A stretch of DNA of 64,000 nucleotides from Klebsiella sp. RHBSTW-00484 (GCF_013705725.1 NZ_CP055481.1:4960001-5024000), one strand, 5' to 3'. Positions 1 to 12,152 are shown, counted from the stretch's first letter. Program-made: numbers and translations. The notes: generated by a model from the sequence alone, not told the origin.

Positions 1-577
1 TATCCTGACGTTGATTGGTCCCGAAAGGGGCAACGGTAAGTATTGTTTGCCGATCGCCTATCTTCGCCACCAGCGCCATACGCACAGCATCCCAATCAGG
101 CGTTTCGATGCCATCTATCGCTTTAAGTTCCGTTCCTTTTGCAATTTGTGCTTGCGCGGCTATCGAGTTGGGCGTTATATCGCCAACAACCGGACGAACG
201 CCAGGGACACCAATAATGAAGACCAACCAGTAGGCAAAAATGGCAAAAAGGAAGTTGGCGATAGGCCCAGCGGCAATAACAGCAGCACGCTGGCCAACGG
301 TTTTGTTGTTGAAAGCGTAGTGGCGCATCTCGGGCGCCACCGGCTCGACGCGTTCGTCGAGCATTTTGACATAGCCGCCTAACGGGATAAGGGCAATAAC
401 AAATTCCGTGCCCTGCTTATCAAAGCGCCGCCAGAGTGCCTTACCAAAACCGATGGAGAAACGCTCAACGCGAATGCCACAGCGACGAGCTACCCAGAAA
501 TGGCCAAACTCATGGACGGTGATCAACACGCCCAGCGCAATAATAAAAGCAGCCAAATTCCAGAGAACGCTCAGCAT
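1..577 (-). CDS. rseP: RseP site-2 zinc protease, partial (C-terminus outside window)
   Basis: Inner-membrane intramembrane metalloprotease that cleaves anti-sigma-E factor RseA after DegS, releasing sigma-E. It also clears signal peptides. The reverse strand from an ATG at 577 encodes [19 protein letters not shown], then the zinc-binding HEFGH motif near residue 22, then a Lys-Leu-rich loop and the start of the first PDZ domain. About 192 of roughly 450 residues are inside the window and the frame runs off the left edge. It follows cdsA with an 11-base gap, as in E. coli (ispU-cdsA-rseP-bamA). Confidence 0.95.
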   Translation of the reverse strand, partial: MLSVLWNLAAFIIALGVLITVHEFGHFWVARRCGIRVERFSIGFGKALWRRFDKQGTEFVIALIPLGGYVKMLDERVEPVAPEMRHYAFNNKTVGQRAAVIAAGPIANFLFAIFAYWLVFIIGVPGVRPVVGDITPNSIAAQAQIAKGTELKAIDGIETPDWDAVRMALVAKIGDRQTILTVAPFGTNQRQD

Positions 578-588
578 AAAATTTTCCG

Positions 589-1446
589 TCAAATCGTCCT
601 GAAAACTAACAATAGCAGACACGCAAACACAGGGACCGCAGCCGTCAGGCTATCGATACGATCCAGAATACCACCATGTCCAGGAATCAGATTTCCACTA
701 TCTTTAATACCCGCTTCACGTTTGAACATGCTCTCGGTCAGGTCGCCAAGCACTGAAGCTAACGCTGCAACGACAGAACAAACCAGCAGGACCGTCGGTG
801 TCACATCCAGATGCGCCCACCAGCCGTAAGCCCAGGAAATCACCGCGGCCGTCAGCAGACCGCCGAAAAAACCCTGCCAGGTTTTGCCCGGGGAAACCTT
901 CGGCGCCAGCTTATGTTTACCGAACATTTTACCGAACATATAAGCGCCGGAATCGGCTCCCCAGACCAGGATCATCACGTACAGCAACCACAGCGCACCA
1001 CTGTAATGGTCATCGGCGTAATGCCAGGCCCGCAGGGCCAGCATGCCCCAGAAGAATGGCACGATAGTCAGGACGCCAAAAATCAGGCGCAATGCTTTTG
1101 AATTCCGCCAAAATGTTGCAGAAACCGGGTAGGTCAGCACCAGAAGTAGCGCGACAATCCACCAACCAAATGATGCCCATAGCGATCCTTCAACCAGCGG
1201 TTGATGGACGTCATAATGGTATTCCGGCATCAGGAAAAGCATCAGCGCCAGCAGCAGGCCGCATAGCACCGACAGCCAGACTCTCTGCGTAGTTGAAGTG
1301 AACCCGCTAAATTGCCCCCATTCCCACGCGGCGAGCATACACACGACCAGCGTGACGATGGCAAAACCCGCGGGCGGCAATAGAAAAAGCGCCGCTATAA
1401 CGACGGGGATTAAGACGAAAGCAGAAATCAGGCGATACTTCAGCAA
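589..1446 (-). CDS. cdsA: Phosphatidate cytidylyltransferase CdsA
   Basis: Makes CDP-diacylglycerol from phosphatidate and CTP, the branch point for all phospholipids. It is an inner-membrane protein of 285 residues with about eight hydrophobic segments. The C-terminal family signature is visible as [14 protein letters not shown] followed by [15 protein letters not shown], whose acidic residues bind metal and CTP. It lies 12 bases after ispU and just before rseP, so it is probably co-transcribed with both. Length and position match E. coli cdsA. Confidence 0.97.
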   Translation of the reverse strand: MLKYRLISAFVLIPVVIAALFLLPPAGFAIVTLVVCMLAAWEWGQFSGFTSTTQRVWLSVLCGLLLALMLFLMPEYHYDVHQPLVEGSLWASFGWWIVALLLVLTYPVSATFWRNSKALRLIFGVLTIVPFFWGMLALRAWHYADDHYSGALWLLYVMILVWGADSGAYMFGKMFGKHKLAPKVSPGKTWQGFFGGLLTAAVISWAYGWWAHLDVTPTVLLVCSVVAALASVLGDLTESMFKREAGIKDSGNLIPGHGGILDRIDSLTAAVPVFACLLLLVFRTI

Positions 1447-1458
1447 AAGTGACCCCCA

Positions 1459-2217
1459 TCAGGCATTGTTGCCACCCGGCTCAGTGCCGCCGAAACGACG
1501 CTCTCGATTAACAAAGGCATGGAGTGCACCTTCAAAGTCCTGTTCAGCGAAATCGGGCCAAAGAACATCCGTAAAGTAAAGTTCGGCATAGGCAATTTGC
1601 CAAATCAAAAAGTTACTAATGCGATGCTCTCCCCCGGTCCTAATAACTAAATCTACGGGTGCAAGCTCATTCATACAAACCTGCTGGCTCAGCATCTCTT
1701 CCGTGATTTGATCGGGTTGCAGCACCCCGTCCTGTACCTGTTGGGCCAAATGGCGAACGCCCTGGACGATATCCCAGCGGCCGCCATAGTTCGCAGCAAT
1801 GTTCAGGGTCAAACCTGTATTGTTCTCAGTCAACGCCTCCGCTTTACGGATACGCTCCTGCAAACGTGCGTTAAAACGTGTTGTCTCGCCGATAATGCGC
1901 AGACGAACGTTGTGTCTGTGCAGGCTTTTCACTTCGCTATCCAGCGCCCAGACAAACAGCTCCATCAGCGCACTGACTTCCTGCGCCGGACGATTCCAGT
2001 TTTCACTACTGAATGCGTATAACGTCAACGCTTCAATACTATTGTTCGCCGCGAAAGAGACGGCTCGACGAACAGATTTCGCCCCGGCTTTATGGCCAAA
2101 GGCGCGAATTTTTCCTTGCCGTTTCGCCCAACGACCGTTGCCGTCCATAATAATGGCAACATGACGACAGCCATGTGCGGACGACATTTCGCTGACAGTT
2201 TGATTAGCAGACAACAT
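1459..2217 (-). CDS. ispU: Undecaprenyl pyrophosphate synthase
   Basis: Cis-prenyltransferase that condenses eight isopentenyl-PP onto farnesyl-PP to make the C55 lipid carrier for peptidoglycan and O-antigen. Cytosolic. It shows the invariant IIMDGNGRWAKRQGK start (catalytic Asp and phosphate-binding residues), SSENWNRP, and RTGGEHRISNFLIWQ near the C-terminus. I chose the ATG at 2217 (MLSANQ) by comparison with E. coli, giving 252 residues. An in-frame ATG at 2235 would add six residues, and neither has a clear ribosome site. Also called uppS. Confidence 0.95.
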   Translation of the reverse strand: MLSANQTVSEMSSAHGCRHVAIIMDGNGRWAKRQGKIRAFGHKAGAKSVRRAVSFAANNSIEALTLYAFSSENWNRPAQEVSALMELFVWALDSEVKSLHRHNVRLRIIGETTRFNARLQERIRKAEALTENNTGLTLNIAANYGGRWDIVQGVRHLAQQVQDGVLQPDQITEEMLSQQVCMNELAPVDLVIRTGGEHRISNFLIWQIAYAELYFTDVLWPDFAEQDFEGALHAFVNRERRFGGTEPGGNNA

Positions 2218-2346
2218 AACGCGTTTTAAGTCCATAATAAGGATTAGCTAAGCTACCAAACACGGGTCACCGGTCAGCGCTGGATACGCATTTTTATCCG
2301 GTACCGGAACTACGGCCAATCGCAGAGAACAACCAAAAGCTTTACG

Positions 2347-2372
2347 CAAAAAAGCCGTGTCTTGCCACGGCC
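2347..2372 (-). terminator. Intrinsic terminator after dxr
   Basis: On the minus strand GCCGTG-GCAAGA-CACGGC is followed by six T residues. It lies about 90 bases past the dxr stop and before ispU, so ispU probably has its own promoter between 2236 and 2346. Confidence 0.8.
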
Positions 2373-2459
2373 ACCGTAATCTTTCACAACAAAATGCAAC
2401 GATCGGATGGCGCAGACTATATCACTGAAGCCCAGCGCCCACAAATATCACAACGAGTA

Positions 2460-3659
2460 TCAGAATTTGCTTCGAGATGCCAATATCTGGCTTGCGCAAG
2501 CCCGAGCCATAGCGTCAATCGCCAGTACTTCATCAATACTTTGTGGTTCATTCAACGCTTGTTGATCCAGCACTGACTGGTTAACCGCCGCGATATCGGT
2601 AAAACGAATATCGCCATTCAGGAATGCGGCAACGGAGACTTCGTTCGCCGCATTAAGCGCCGTTGTTGCCGCCTGACCAACATCAAAGGCATCCATCGCC
2701 AGCTTCAGGCACGGATAACGCCCGTAATCCGGCGTCGAGAAATTCAGGTTACTTAATTGACAGAAATCCAGCGGTTTTGCCCCTGAGTTCAGACGATTAG
2801 GCCAACCCATTGTGTGGGCAATCGGCGTACGCATATCCGGCTCACCGAGCTGTGCCAGGACGCTACCGTCCTGATAACGCACCATCGAATGAATCACTGA
2901 TTGCGGATGGATAAGCACTTCCATTTGCTGCGCCGAAGCATTAAACAACCAACGGGCTTCGATATACTCCAGCCCTTTATTCATCATGGTGGCAGAATCG
3001 ACAGAGATTTTACGCCCCATTGACCAGTTTGGATGACGACAGGCCTGATCCGGCGTCATTGCCGCCAGTTCGCCAATTGCCATATCCCGGAAGGGTCCGC
3101 CTGAGCCGGTCAACAAAATCGACAGCACACCATTCTGCGTTAAATTAGCGTATCCCAAATTATGTTGAATTGTTTCCGGCATACTCTGAAAAATCGCATT
3201 ATGCTCGCTATCAACAGGCAATAGACGCGCGCCATGTTGCTGAACAGCATCCATAAACAGGCGCCCGCAGGTTACCAGCGACTCTTTGTTCGCCAGCAAG
3301 ACCGTTTTTCCTGCGCGTATTGCCGAGAGAGTCGGTACCAGACCTGCGGCACCAACAATTGCCGCCATAACCTGATCGACATCGTCCAGCGCAGCAACGT
3401 CTGCCGCAGCCTGCTGGCCGCTCATCACTTCAGTACGACTGCTGTGCCCGCGCAACCTGACCCGCAGCGACTCAGCGCTTTGCGCATCGTCCATTACCGC
3501 GTAACGAGGGGCGAACTCCAGACATTGTTCAACCATACGGTCGACATTTTTCCCCGCGACCAGCGCGGCGATGGAAAAGCTACCGGGGTTATGGCGCACC
3601 ACATCCAGCGTGCTGCAGCCAATAGAACCCGTCGAACCGAGAATGGTTAATTGCTTCAT
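2460..3659 (-). CDS. dxr: 1-deoxy-D-xylulose 5-phosphate reductoisomerase
   Basis: Second and committed step of the MEP isoprenoid pathway: DXP plus NADPH to methylerythritol 4-phosphate. Cytosolic, target of fosmidomycin. The N-terminus [14 protein letters not shown] is the NADPH-binding Rossmann loop. The metal and substrate residues fall in [13 protein letters not shown] and [13 protein letters not shown]. The start at 3659 gives 399 residues, matching the family. The open frame extends 22 codons upstream but that part is unlike any Dxr. ispU, next but one step of the same lipid route, lies downstream behind a terminator. Confidence 0.96.
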   Translation of the reverse strand: MKQLTILGSTGSIGCSTLDVVRHNPGSFSIAALVAGKNVDRMVEQCLEFAPRYAVMDDAQSAESLRVRLRGHSSRTEVMSGQQAAADVAALDDVDQVMAAIVGAAGLVPTLSAIRAGKTVLLANKESLVTCGRLFMDAVQQHGARLLPVDSEHNAIFQSMPETIQHNLGYANLTQNGVLSILLTGSGGPFRDMAIGELAAMTPDQACRHPNWSMGRKISVDSATMMNKGLEYIEARWLFNASAQQMEVLIHPQSVIHSMVRYQDGSVLAQLGEPDMRTPIAHTMGWPNRLNSGAKPLDFCQLSNLNFSTPDYGRYPCLKLAMDAFDVGQAATTALNAANEVSVAAFLNGDIRFTDIAAVNQSVLDQQALNEPQSIDEVLAIDAMARACASQILASRSKF

Positions 3660-3886
3660 GAGACGTCCAGAAGAATTATGACAAAATAAAAAGCAAAACG
3701 CCGTCAGCAAGCCCCTATGCATCAATCATCGGGTTACAGAACGGAAGCATTGAACCTTTGACATGGCGCCAAAGGCTACAAGGCCAGCCGTCTAAACGCA
3801 ATCCCGAAAATTGAGCGTACGGTCTCCTGTACGGCGTTTCAGACTTTACGTAGACCCATACTTCGAATCTACGTGTCGGCAGAGGA

Positions 3887-4444
3887 TCAGAACTGCATCA
3901 GTTCCGCTTCTTTATCCGCCAGCGCCGCATCAACTTTCTTGATAGCAGCATCGGTCATTTTCTGCACATCATCCTGAGAGCGGCGATCGTCATCTTCACT
4001 GATCTCTTTCTCTTTCAGGAGTGCTTTCACTTTATCGTTGGCATCGCGGCGAACGTTACGTACGGCAACGCGCGCCTGCTCGGCTTCGCCGCGCACGATT
4101 TTGGTTAGATCTTTACGACGCTCTTCAGTCAGCGGCGGCAACGGAACGCGGATATCGGTACCCGCAGAGCTTGGGTTCAGACCGAGGTCAGATGCCATAA
4201 TCGCTTTTTCAACGGCTGGGCTCAGCGAGCGATCAAACACGTTAATTTTCAGAGTACGGGAATCTTCTACCGTTACGCTTGCCAGCTGACGCAGCGGCGT
4301 CGGCGTGCCGTAGTATTCCACGACAATGCCATCCAGCAGGCTGGGAGAAGCACGACCCGTGCGTATTTTGCTGATTTGGGTTTTGAACGCTTCAACGCAT
4401 TTTTCCATGCGTACTTCAGCATCTTTTCTGATATCGCTAATCAC
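3887..4444 (-). CDS. frr: Ribosome recycling factor
   Basis: Splits the post-termination ribosome together with EF-G. Cytosolic, essential. It has 185 residues and begins with GTG ([19 protein letters not shown]), the same unusual start as in E. coli, after an AAGGA ribosome site. It shows the typical [15 protein letters not shown] segment and a long C-terminal helix. It stands between pyrH and dxr with about 200-base gaps on both sides, suggesting its own promoter. A TATACT box on the minus strand near 4509-4514 is a possible -10. Confidence 0.97.
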   Translation of the reverse strand: MISDIRKDAEVRMEKCVEAFKTQISKIRTGRASPSLLDGIVVEYYGTPTPLRQLASVTVEDSRTLKINVFDRSLSPAVEKAIMASDLGLNPSSAGTDIRVPLPPLTEERRKDLTKIVRGEAEQARVAVRNVRRDANDKVKALLKEKEISEDDDRRSQDDVQKMTDAAIKKVDAALADKEAELMQF

Positions 4445-4648
4445 GTTACGAATCCTTGAAAACTTGTCTCAGACAGACCAGACGGTCGCCCACACAAAAG
4501 TGAGCTAAGTATAGTCATGTTTATGCTCATCGTCTTTCAAGCTGCGCGTTAGCTGCAACTTGCCGTTCATAGAGCATATTGAAATATGCCGGGTCACAAA
4601 CCCGCAAAAGTAAAGCTGAATATTACCCGTATTTAACGCTGACGGGAA

Positions 4649-5374
4649 TTATTCCGTAATTAATGTGCCTTCTTTTTCGCCCATCACCACACGGCGCAGC
4701 GCGCCCGGCTTGTTCATGTTGAACACGCGAATCGGCAATTTATGGTCACGGGCCAGGGTGAAGGCTGCAAGATCCATCACTTTCAGCTCTTTATCCAGTA
4801 CTTCGCTGTAGGTCAGCTGATCGTACATGGTTGCAGAAGGATCTTTGGCCGGGTCAGCGGTAAATACGCCATCAACTTTCGTCGCTTTCAACACAACATC
4901 AGCTTCGATTTCGATACCGCGCAGGCAAGCTGCGGAATCAGTGGTAAAGAAAGGGTTGCCAGTACCGGCGGCCAGAATCACCACGCGGTTGTTACGCAGC
5001 AGGCTGATGGCTTCCGCCCAACTGTAGTTATCACACACGCCGTTCAGCGGAATAGCTGACATCAGGCGGGCGTTCACATAGGCGCGATGGAGAGAATCAC
5101 GCATTGCAAGGCCGTTCATGACCGTTGCCAGCATGCCCATGTGGTCGCCCACAACGCGGTTCATACCTGCTTTCGCCAGACCAGCTCCACGGAACAAGTT
5201 ACCGCCACCAATCACTACGCCAACCTGAATACCCAGTTCAACCAGTTCTTTGATTTCCTGAGCCATACGGTCAAGTATGCTTGCATCAATACCGAAGCCT
5301 TCTGAACCTTGCAGAGCTTCGCCACTTAATTTAAGCAGAATACGTTTGTAGACGGGTTTTGCATTGGTAGCCAT
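4649..5374 (-). CDS. pyrH: Uridylate kinase (UMP kinase)
   Basis: Phosphorylates UMP to UDP in pyrimidine nucleotide synthesis. It is a hexamer of the amino-acid kinase family, activated by GTP and inhibited by UTP. It has 241 residues: [12 protein letters not shown] at the N-terminus, the [16 protein letters not shown] nucleotide loop, and [18 protein letters not shown]. It follows tsf after a terminator at 5484-5517, as in E. coli. Confidence 0.97.
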   Translation of the reverse strand: MATNAKPVYKRILLKLSGEALQGSEGFGIDASILDRMAQEIKELVELGIQVGVVIGGGNLFRGAGLAKAGMNRVVGDHMGMLATVMNGLAMRDSLHRAYVNARLMSAIPLNGVCDNYSWAEAISLLRNNRVVILAAGTGNPFFTTDSAACLRGIEIEADVVLKATKVDGVFTADPAKDPSATMYDQLTYSEVLDKELKVMDLAAFTLARDHKLPIRVFNMNKPGALRRVVMGEKEGTLITE

Positions 5375-5483
5375 GTTTCTTTCCTGAGACTGTCAACGAA
5401 TGAGATGAATTATTTCCGGCGACATTGTACGTCGCTTTCCAGCGTAGCCACCAGAGCGGTTGGCTGAATTTACAAGTTAGGCA

Positions 5484-5517
5484 CAAAAAGAAGCCGCCCT
5501 CAGGCGGCTCCTTTTTT
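5484..5517 (-). terminator. Terminator after tsf
   Basis: A GCCGCC-(CTCA)-GGCGGC stem lies between A and T tracts and works on either strand. It sits just after the tsf stop codon and separates rpsB-tsf from pyrH. Confidence 0.85.
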
Positions 5518-5522
5518 GAAAA

Positions 5523-6374
5523 TTAAGACTGCTTGGACATCGCAGCAACTTCTGCTGCAAAGTCAGTCTCAACTTTCTCGATGCCTTCACCCACTTCAAA
5601 GCGGATGAAGCCAGTCACGTCAGCGTTGTGCTCTTTCAGCAGCTGAGCAACAGATTTGCTCGGATCCATAACGAAAGGCTGACCAGTCAGAGAAACTTCG
5701 CCGGTGAATTTCTTCATGCGGCCTTCAACCATTTTCTCTGCGATTTCTTTCGGCTTGCCAGACTGCATGGCGATGTCCAGCTGAACCTGGTACTCTTTTT
5801 CTACTACGTCAGCAGAAACATCTTCCGGCTTAACGAATTCAGGCTTGCTTGCAGCGATGTGCATAGCCAGCTGTTTAACCAGCTCAGCGTCAGCGCCTTT
5901 AGCCGCAACCAGAACACCGATACGCGCACCGTGCTGGTAAGAACCCAGAACTTCGCCTTCCAGGGAAGAAACGCGACGAATGTTGATGTTCTCACCAATT
6001 TTAGCAACCAGCGCAACGCGTTCTTCTTCGAACTGTGCTTTCAGTACTTCAACATCAGTGATTTTGCCTGCAACAGCAGCGTCCAGTACTTTGTTAGCGA
6101 ATGCCTGGAAACCACCATCTTTAGCTACGAAGTCAGTCTGGCAGTTAACTTCCAGAATGATGCCGTAGGTGCCGTCAATTTTAGTGATGATCACGCCATC
6201 AGCAGCAACGTTGCCTGCTTTTTTCGCTGCTTTAATAGCACCGGATTTACGCATGTTTTCGATTGCCAGCTCGATGTCGCCGTTAGCTTCGGTCAGCGCT
6301 TTTTTGCAATCCATCATGCCTGCGCCAGTACGCTCGCGCAGCTCTTTTACCAGGGATGCGGTAATTTCAGCCAT
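5523..6374 (-). CDS. tsf: Translation elongation factor Ts
   Basis: Nucleotide exchange factor that regenerates EF-Tu-GTP. It has 283 residues, beginning [20 protein letters not shown] with the UBA-like N-terminal domain that touches EF-Tu. The TDFVAKD motif follows at about residue 80, then the dimerisation core. It is co-transcribed with rpsB through a partial attenuator at 6434-6459. Codon use is strongly biased, as expected for a highly expressed gene, which creates long meaningless open frames on the opposite strand. Confidence 0.98.
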   Translation of the reverse strand: MAEITASLVKELRERTGAGMMDCKKALTEANGDIELAIENMRKSGAIKAAKKAGNVAADGVIITKIDGTYGIILEVNCQTDFVAKDGGFQAFANKVLDAAVAGKITDVEVLKAQFEEERVALVAKIGENINIRRVSSLEGEVLGSYQHGARIGVLVAAKGADAELVKQLAMHIAASKPEFVKPEDVSADVVEKEYQVQLDIAMQSGKPKEIAEKMVEGRMKKFTGEVSLTGQPFVMDPSKSVAQLLKEHNADVTGFIRFEVGEGIEKVETDFAAEVAAMSKQS

Positions 6375-6433
6375 TCTTTAATCCTCGGGAGATTTGACTC
6401 GCCCGGTTCCAGGAACCAAACGAATTTAAAAGT

Positions 6434-6459
6434 GAAAAAGGGGCCGCTAAGAGGCCCCT
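6434..6459 (-). terminator. Attenuator/terminator between rpsB and tsf
   Basis: On the minus strand AGGGGCC-TCTTAGC-GGCCCCT is followed by a five-T run. In E. coli the rpsB-tsf gap likewise holds a leaky terminator. Leakiness here is inferred from that. Confidence 0.75.
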
Positions 6460-6494
6460 ATTTATACACGGTACTAAATAAGGGGATAACCTTA

Positions 6495-7386
<892 letters not shown>

Positions 7387-7392
7387 GCGCGC

Positions 7393-7422
7393 TTTATACC
7401 ACAAAACCAACCCAGACACCAA
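7393..7422 (-). promoter_or_regulatory. Predicted rpsB promoter with GC-rich discriminator
   Basis: Minus strand: TTGGTG (7417-7422), an 18-base spacer, TATAAA (7393-7398), then GCGCGCC. A GC-rich discriminator is typical of ppGpp/DksA-repressed ribosomal promoters. Predicted by eye only. Confidence 0.55.
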
Positions 7423-7482
7423 CTGTTGTTGACGTAGCGTGCTGTTAATGATTCTCAGTTTGGCAGCAGGACACCCGGACTG

Positions 7483-7510
7483 TTAACATTGATCGGACAT
7501 AATCTATTAT
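7483..7510 (+). promoter_or_regulatory. Predicted map promoter
   Basis: TTAACA (7483-7488), a 16-base spacer and TATTAT (7505-7510) lie 33 bases upstream of the map ATG. The promoter diverges from that of rpsB. Confidence 0.45.
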
Positions 7511-7543
7511 TGTCGAAAAAATCGACACTGCTGGACACTATCC

Positions 7544-8338
7544 ATGGCTATTTCTATCAAGACATCTGAAGACATCGAAAAAATGCGCGTCGCCGGTCGC
7601 CTGGCCGCCGAAGTGCTGGAAATGATTGAACCTTACGTAAAACCGGGCGTCAGCACCGGCGAACTGGACCGCATCTGCAACGATTATATCGTTAACGAGC
7701 AAAAAGCCGTTTCAGCTTGCCTGGGCTATCACGGTTTCCCGAAATCCGTCTGCATCTCTATTAATGAAGTGGTATGCCACGGGATCCCGGATGACGAAAA
7801 ATTGCTGAAAGATGGCGATATCGTCAACATTGATGTCACCGTGATTAAAGATGATTTCCACGGCGACACCTCGAAAATGTTCATCGTCGGCAAGCCAACC
7901 ATCCTCGGCGAGCGCCTGTGCCGCATCACCCAGGAAAGTCTGTATTTGGCGCTGAAAATGGTCAAGCCAGGTATCAACCTGCGCACCATCGGTGCTGCGA
8001 TTCAGAAATTCGTTGAAGCGGAAGGTTTCTCCGTGGTGCGCGAATATTGCGGTCACGGCATCGGTCGCGGTTTCCATGAAGAGCCGCAGGTTCTGCACTA
8101 TGATTCAGCGGAAACCAACGTGGTTCTCAAACCGGGCATGACCTTCACTATTGAGCCGATGGTCAACGCGGGCAAAAAAGAGATCCGCAGCATGAAAGAC
8201 GGCTGGACGGTAAAAACCAAAGACCGGAGCTTGTCTGCACAGTACGAGCATACTATTGTGGTGACAGACAACGGCTGCGAAATTCTGACGTTACGCAAGG
8301 ATGACACCATCCCGGCGATAATCTCGCACGACGAATGA
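7544..8338 (+). CDS. map: Methionine aminopeptidase, type I
   Basis: Removes the initiator Met from nascent proteins whose second residue is small. Cytosolic, two-metal enzyme of 264 residues. The metal ligands are visible in order: the substrate His in CLGYHGFPKSVC, Asp in NIDVTVIKDDFHGDTS (two Asp), His in YCGHGIGRGFHE, Glu in FTIEPMVN, and Glu in SAQYEHTIVVT. Divergent from rpsB, as in E. coli, and closed by a terminator at 8343-8366. Confidence 0.98.
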   Translation: MAISIKTSEDIEKMRVAGRLAAEVLEMIEPYVKPGVSTGELDRICNDYIVNEQKAVSACLGYHGFPKSVCISINEVVCHGIPDDEKLLKDGDIVNIDVTVIKDDFHGDTSKMFIVGKPTILGERLCRITQESLYLALKMVKPGINLRTIGAAIQKFVEAEGFSVVREYCGHGIGRGFHEEPQVLHYDSAETNVVLKPGMTFTIEPMVNAGKKEIRSMKDGWTVKTKDRSLSAQYEHTIVVTDNGCEILTLRKDDTIPAIISHDE

Positions 8339-8342
8339 TGAA

Positions 8343-8366
8343 AAGCCGGCGCCAGCCGGCTTTTTT
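8343..8366 (+). terminator. Terminator after map
   Basis: AAGCCGGC-GCCA-GCCGGCTT runs into six T residues immediately after the map stop. Confidence 0.9.
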
Positions 8367-8400
8367 ATGACGGGCGATAGTTTTTTCTTATGGTGGCGCG

Positions 8401-11064
8401 ATGAGCAACTCTTTACCTGACACTGTCTCCCCTGCTCTGTCTGGTCAGCCGGATAATCCAGACGACTGGTCGCAAAGCGATTTCAACTGTGCCGCCATCA
8501 AGGCGCATATCGATACATTCCAGCGCTGGCTGGGCGAGGCTTTTGATAACGGCATAGCCGCCGAACGATTAATAGAAGCACGTACCGAATTTATCGACCA
8601 GTTGCTCCAGCGACTATGGGTCGAATACGGCTTCGGCTCGGTCAACGATACCGCCCTGGTCGCGGTAGGCGGCTATGGTCGTGGCGAGCTCCATCCGCTC
8701 TCCGACATTGACCTGCTGATTCTAAGCCGCAAAAAGCTGCCCGATGAACAGGCGCAAAAAGTCGGTGAACTGCTGACGCTACTGTGGGATATCAAACTGG
8801 AAGTCGGCCACAGCGTGCGCACTCTCGAAGAGTGCCTGCTGGAGGGGTTGTCAGATCTCAGCGTCGCCACCAACCTGATCGAATCGCGCCTGCTCATCGG
8901 CGATGTCGCGCTATTCCTTGAATTACAAAAACACATATTTAGCGACGGCTTCTGGCCATCAGAAAAGTTCTTTGCCGCAAAAGTCGAAGAGCAGAACATA
9001 CGCCATCAACGCTATCACGGCACCAGCTATAACCTGGAGCCGGATGTCAAAAGTAGTCCTGGCGGCCTGCGCGATATTCACACTCTCCAGTGGATCGCAC
9101 GCCGTCATTTTGGCGCCACTTCTCTTGATGAAATGGTCGGCTTCGGCTTCCTCACCGAGGCCGAGCGTAACGAGCTTAACGAATGCCTGCACCAGCTCTG
9201 GCGGATTCGCTTTGCCCTGCATCTTGAGCTAAACCGCTACGATAACCGCCTGCTTTTCGACAGACAGTTCAGCGTCGCCCGACGCCTGCGCTATGAAGGC
9301 GAAAGTAACCAGCCCATTGAGCATATGATGAAGGATTTCTTTCGCGTCACGCGCCGGGTGAGCGAGCTGAACCATATGCTAATCCAACTGTTCGAAGAGG
9401 CGATTCTCGCTCTCACAGAGGACGAGAAGCCACGACCGATTGATGATGATTTTCAACTGCGCGGCACGCTTATCGACCTGCGCGACGACACGCTGTTTAT
9501 CCGCGAGCCGCAGGCCATTCTGCGCATGTTCTATATGATGGTGCGTAACAGCAGCATCACCGGTATTTACTCCACCACGCTTCGCCATCTGCGCCACGCC
9601 CGTCGCCATCTGACGCAGCCTCTTTGCTACATCCCGGAGGCGCGAACCTTGTTCCTCAGCATGCTGCGCCATCAGGGCGCGGTAAGCCGCGGTCTGCTGC
9701 CAATGCACCGCCATAGCGTGCTGTGGGCGTATATGCCGCAATGGTCACATATTGTCGGTCAGATGCAATTCGACCTGTTTCACGCCTATACCGTTGATGA
9801 GCACACCATTCGCGTCATGCTGAAGCTCGAGAGTTTCGCCAAAGAAGAGACCCGCAGCCGCCACCCGCTATGCGTTGAGCTGTGGCCACGCCTGACGCAT
9901 CCAGAACTGATCCTTATTGCCGCCCTGTTCCACGACATCGCCAAAGGACGTGGCGGCGACCATTCGATCCTCGGCGCCCAGGACGTACTCAAATTTGCCG
10001 AACTTCATGGTCTCAATTCACGTGAAACGCAGCTTGTCGCCTGGCTGGTGCGTCATCATTTACTGATGTCAGTTACCGCTCAGCGTCGCGATATTCAGGA
10101 CCCGGAAGTGATCAAGCAGTTCGCCGAAGAGGTACAAACGGAGAACCGTCTGCACTATCTGGTCTGTCTGACCGTCGCCGATATCTGCGCCACTAACGAA
10201 AACCTGTGGAACAGCTGGAAGCAAAGCCTGCTGCGCGAACTCTATTTCGCCACCGAAAAACAGCTGCGCCGGGGAATGCAAAATACTCCAGACATGCGCG
10301 AACGAGTACGCCATCACCAGCTTCAGGCGCTGGCGCTGCTGCGGATGGAAAATATTAATGAACAAGCTCTGCACCTGATCTGGAACCGCTGCCGCGCCAA
10401 CTATTTCGTACGCCATACGCCGAATCAGCTCGCCTGGCATGCGCGCAACTTACTCCAGCACGATCTCAGCAAACCGATGATTTTACTGAGTTCTCAGGCA
10501 ACGCGTGGTGGCACCGAAATTTTTATCTGGAGCCCGGACAGACCGTACCTGTTCGCTGCCGTTTGCGGTGAACTGGACCGCCGTAACCTTAGCGTCCACG
10601 ATGCGCAGATCTTTACAACACGCGACGGTATGGCAATGGATACCTTCATTGTTCTTGAACCGGACGGCAGTCCGCTTTCCGCCGACAGGCACGAGGTTAT
10701 TCGCCTGGGCCTGGAACAGACCATTACCCAACGTAGCTGGCAGCCACCAGCCCCGCGTCGTCAGGCGGCAAAATTACGGCATTTTTCCGTCCCGACGGAG
10801 GTTAACTTCCTGCCAACGCATACCGATCGAAAATCGTTCCTTGAGCTGATCGCCCTCGATCAGCCGGGTCTGTTAGCGCGCGTCGGCCAGGTGTTTGCCG
10901 ACCTCGGAATTTCGCTCCACGGAGCGCGAATTACGACAATTGGTGAGCGAGTAGAAGATTTATTTATAATCGCCACGGCAGACCGGCGTGCCCTTAATAA
11001 TGAGCTGCAACAAGAAGTGCAACAACGGTTGACAGAGGCCCTCAATCCAAACGATAAAGGGTAG
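8401..11064 (+). CDS. glnD: Bifunctional uridylyltransferase/uridylyl-removing enzyme GlnD
   Basis: Primary glutamine sensor of nitrogen control. It uridylylates PII (GlnB, GlnK) when glutamine is low and removes UMP when it is high. It has 887 residues. The nucleotidyltransferase motif [19 protein letters not shown] is near residue 90, the PII-type substrate helix region is in the middle, the HD hydrolase motif [15 protein letters not shown] is near 505, and two C-terminal ACT domains bind glutamine (the last starts at about [17 protein letters not shown]). Position between map and dapD is as in E. coli. Confidence 0.98.
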   Translation: MSNSLPDTVSPALSGQPDNPDDWSQSDFNCAAIKAHIDTFQRWLGEAFDNGIAAERLIEARTEFIDQLLQRLWVEYGFGSVNDTALVAVGGYGRGELHPLSDIDLLILSRKKLPDEQAQKVGELLTLLWDIKLEVGHSVRTLEECLLEGLSDLSVATNLIESRLLIGDVALFLELQKHIFSDGFWPSEKFFAAKVEEQNIRHQRYHGTSYNLEPDVKSSPGGLRDIHTLQWIARRHFGATSLDEMVGFGFLTEAERNELNECLHQLWRIRFALHLELNRYDNRLLFDRQFSVARRLRYEGESNQPIEHMMKDFFRVTRRVSELNHMLIQLFEEAILALTEDEKPRPIDDDFQLRGTLIDLRDDTLFIREPQAILRMFYMMVRNSSITGIYSTTLRHLRHARRHLTQPLCYIPEARTLFLSMLRHQGAVSRGLLPMHRHSVLWAYMPQWSHIVGQMQFDLFHAYTVDEHTIRVMLKLESFAKEETRSRHPLCVELWPRLTHPELILIAALFHDIAKGRGGDHSILGAQDVLKFAELHGLNSRETQLVAWLVRHHLLMSVTAQRRDIQDPEVIKQFAEEVQTENRLHYLVCLTVADICATNENLWNSWKQSLLRELYFATEKQLRRGMQNTPDMRERVRHHQLQALALLRMENINEQALHLIWNRCRANYFVRHTPNQLAWHARNLLQHDLSKPMILLSSQATRGGTEIFIWSPDRPYLFAAVCGELDRRNLSVHDAQIFTTRDGMAMDTFIVLEPDGSPLSADRHEVIRLGLEQTITQRSWQPPAPRRQAAKLRHFSVPTEVNFLPTHTDRKSFLELIALDQPGLLARVGQVFADLGISLHGARITTIGERVEDLFIIATADRRALNNELQQEVQQRLTEALNPNDKG

Positions 11065-11078
11065 CGAATTTAAATGTA

Positions 11079-11204
11079 CATACACAAAGTCATTCGAGCT
11101 GCATCAAGGCGGCCAGGGAGAGAGTCCAGGGAGCTTACGATAGTAAGTGACCGGGACGAACAAGCGCAGCCAACGCAGAGGCAGCTTGAAGGATGAAGTG
11201 TATA
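11079..11204. repeat. ERIC element 1
   Basis: Enterobacterial repetitive intergenic consensus of about 126 bp with imperfect inverted ends (CAAAGTCATTCGAGCTGC on the left, GCAGCTTGAAGGATGAAG on the right) and a central CAGGGAGCTTACGATAGTAAGTG core. It fills the glnD-dapD gap and ends 16 bases before the dapD ATG, so any dapD message starting upstream would carry it. Confidence 0.85.
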
Positions 11205-11220
11205 AATGGAAAGAGAAACG

Positions 11221-12045
11221 ATGCAGCAATTACAGAATATTATTGAGTCCGCCTTTGAGCGTCGCGCCGACATCACGCCGGCAAATGTGGATACCGTAAC
11301 CCGCGAAGCGGTTAATCAGGTGATTTCTCTGCTTGATTCCGGCGCACTGCGCGTCGCTGAAAAAATCGACGGCCAGTGGGTAACCCATCAGTGGCTGAAG
11401 AAAGCGGTTCTGCTCTCTTTCCGTATTAACGATAACCAGGTTATCGATGGTGCGGAAAGCCGCTACTTCGATAAAGTTCCGATGAAATTCGCGGATTATG
11501 ATGAAGCGCGTTTCCAGAAAGAAGGTTTCCGCGTGGTTCCACCGGCAGCTGTCCGTCAGGGGGCGTTTATCGCTCGCAACACGGTTCTGATGCCGTCTTA
11601 CGTGAACATCGGCGCATACGTTGATGAAGGCTCGATGGTGGATACCTGGGCGACCGTCGGCTCCTGCGCGCAGATCGGTAAAAACGTTCACCTGTCCGGC
11701 GGCGTCGGCATCGGTGGCGTACTGGAGCCGCTGCAGGCGAACCCGACCATCATCGAAGATAACTGCTTTATCGGTGCGCGTTCTGAAGTCGTCGAAGGCG
11801 TGATCGTCGAAGAAGGTTCCGTGATCTCCATGGGCGTGTACCTGGGCCAGAGCACCAAAATCTACGATCGCGAAACCGGCGAAGTGTTCTATGGCCGCGT
11901 ACCGGCTGGCTCCGTAGTAGTATCCGGCAACCTGCCGTCGAAAGATGGCAAGTACAGCCTGTATTGCGCCGTTATCGTGAAGAAGGTCGACGCCAAAACG
12001 CGCGGCAAGGTCGGAATCAACGAACTTCTGCGTACCATCGACTAA
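11221..12045 (+). CDS. dapD: Tetrahydrodipicolinate N-succinyltransferase
   Basis: Succinyl-CoA-dependent step of the lysine/diaminopimelate pathway. Cytosolic trimer. The N-terminal helical domain is followed by a left-handed beta-helix of hexapeptide repeats ([52 protein letters not shown]). The start at 11221 (MQQLQNIIE) follows GGAAAGAG and gives the family length of 274. An upstream in-frame ATG at 11206 would add five residues but lacks a site of its own. An ERIC repeat directly precedes the ribosome site. Confidence 0.97.
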   Translation: MQQLQNIIESAFERRADITPANVDTVTREAVNQVISLLDSGALRVAEKIDGQWVTHQWLKKAVLLSFRINDNQVIDGAESRYFDKVPMKFADYDEARFQKEGFRVVPPAAVRQGAFIARNTVLMPSYVNIGAYVDEGSMVDTWATVGSCAQIGKNVHLSGGVGIGGVLEPLQANPTIIEDNCFIGARSEVVEGVIVEEGSVISMGVYLGQSTKIYDRETGEVFYGRVPAGSVVVSGNLPSKDGKYSLYCAVIVKKVDAKTRGKVGINELLRTID

Positions 12046-12052
12046 GCAGTAT

Positions 12053-12078
12053 AAAAAGCGGGAGGCATCCCGCTTTTT
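12053..12078 (+). terminator. Terminator after dapD
   Basis: AAGCGGG-AGGCAT-CCCGCTT followed by seven T residues, just past the dapD stop. Confidence 0.9.
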
Positions 12079-12152
12079 TTATATATTAAGCTGGCGAAGA
12101 TAGATTTTTTCGTTAATTATTCAAAGATTACGATGATATCAAAGGTACCGTT

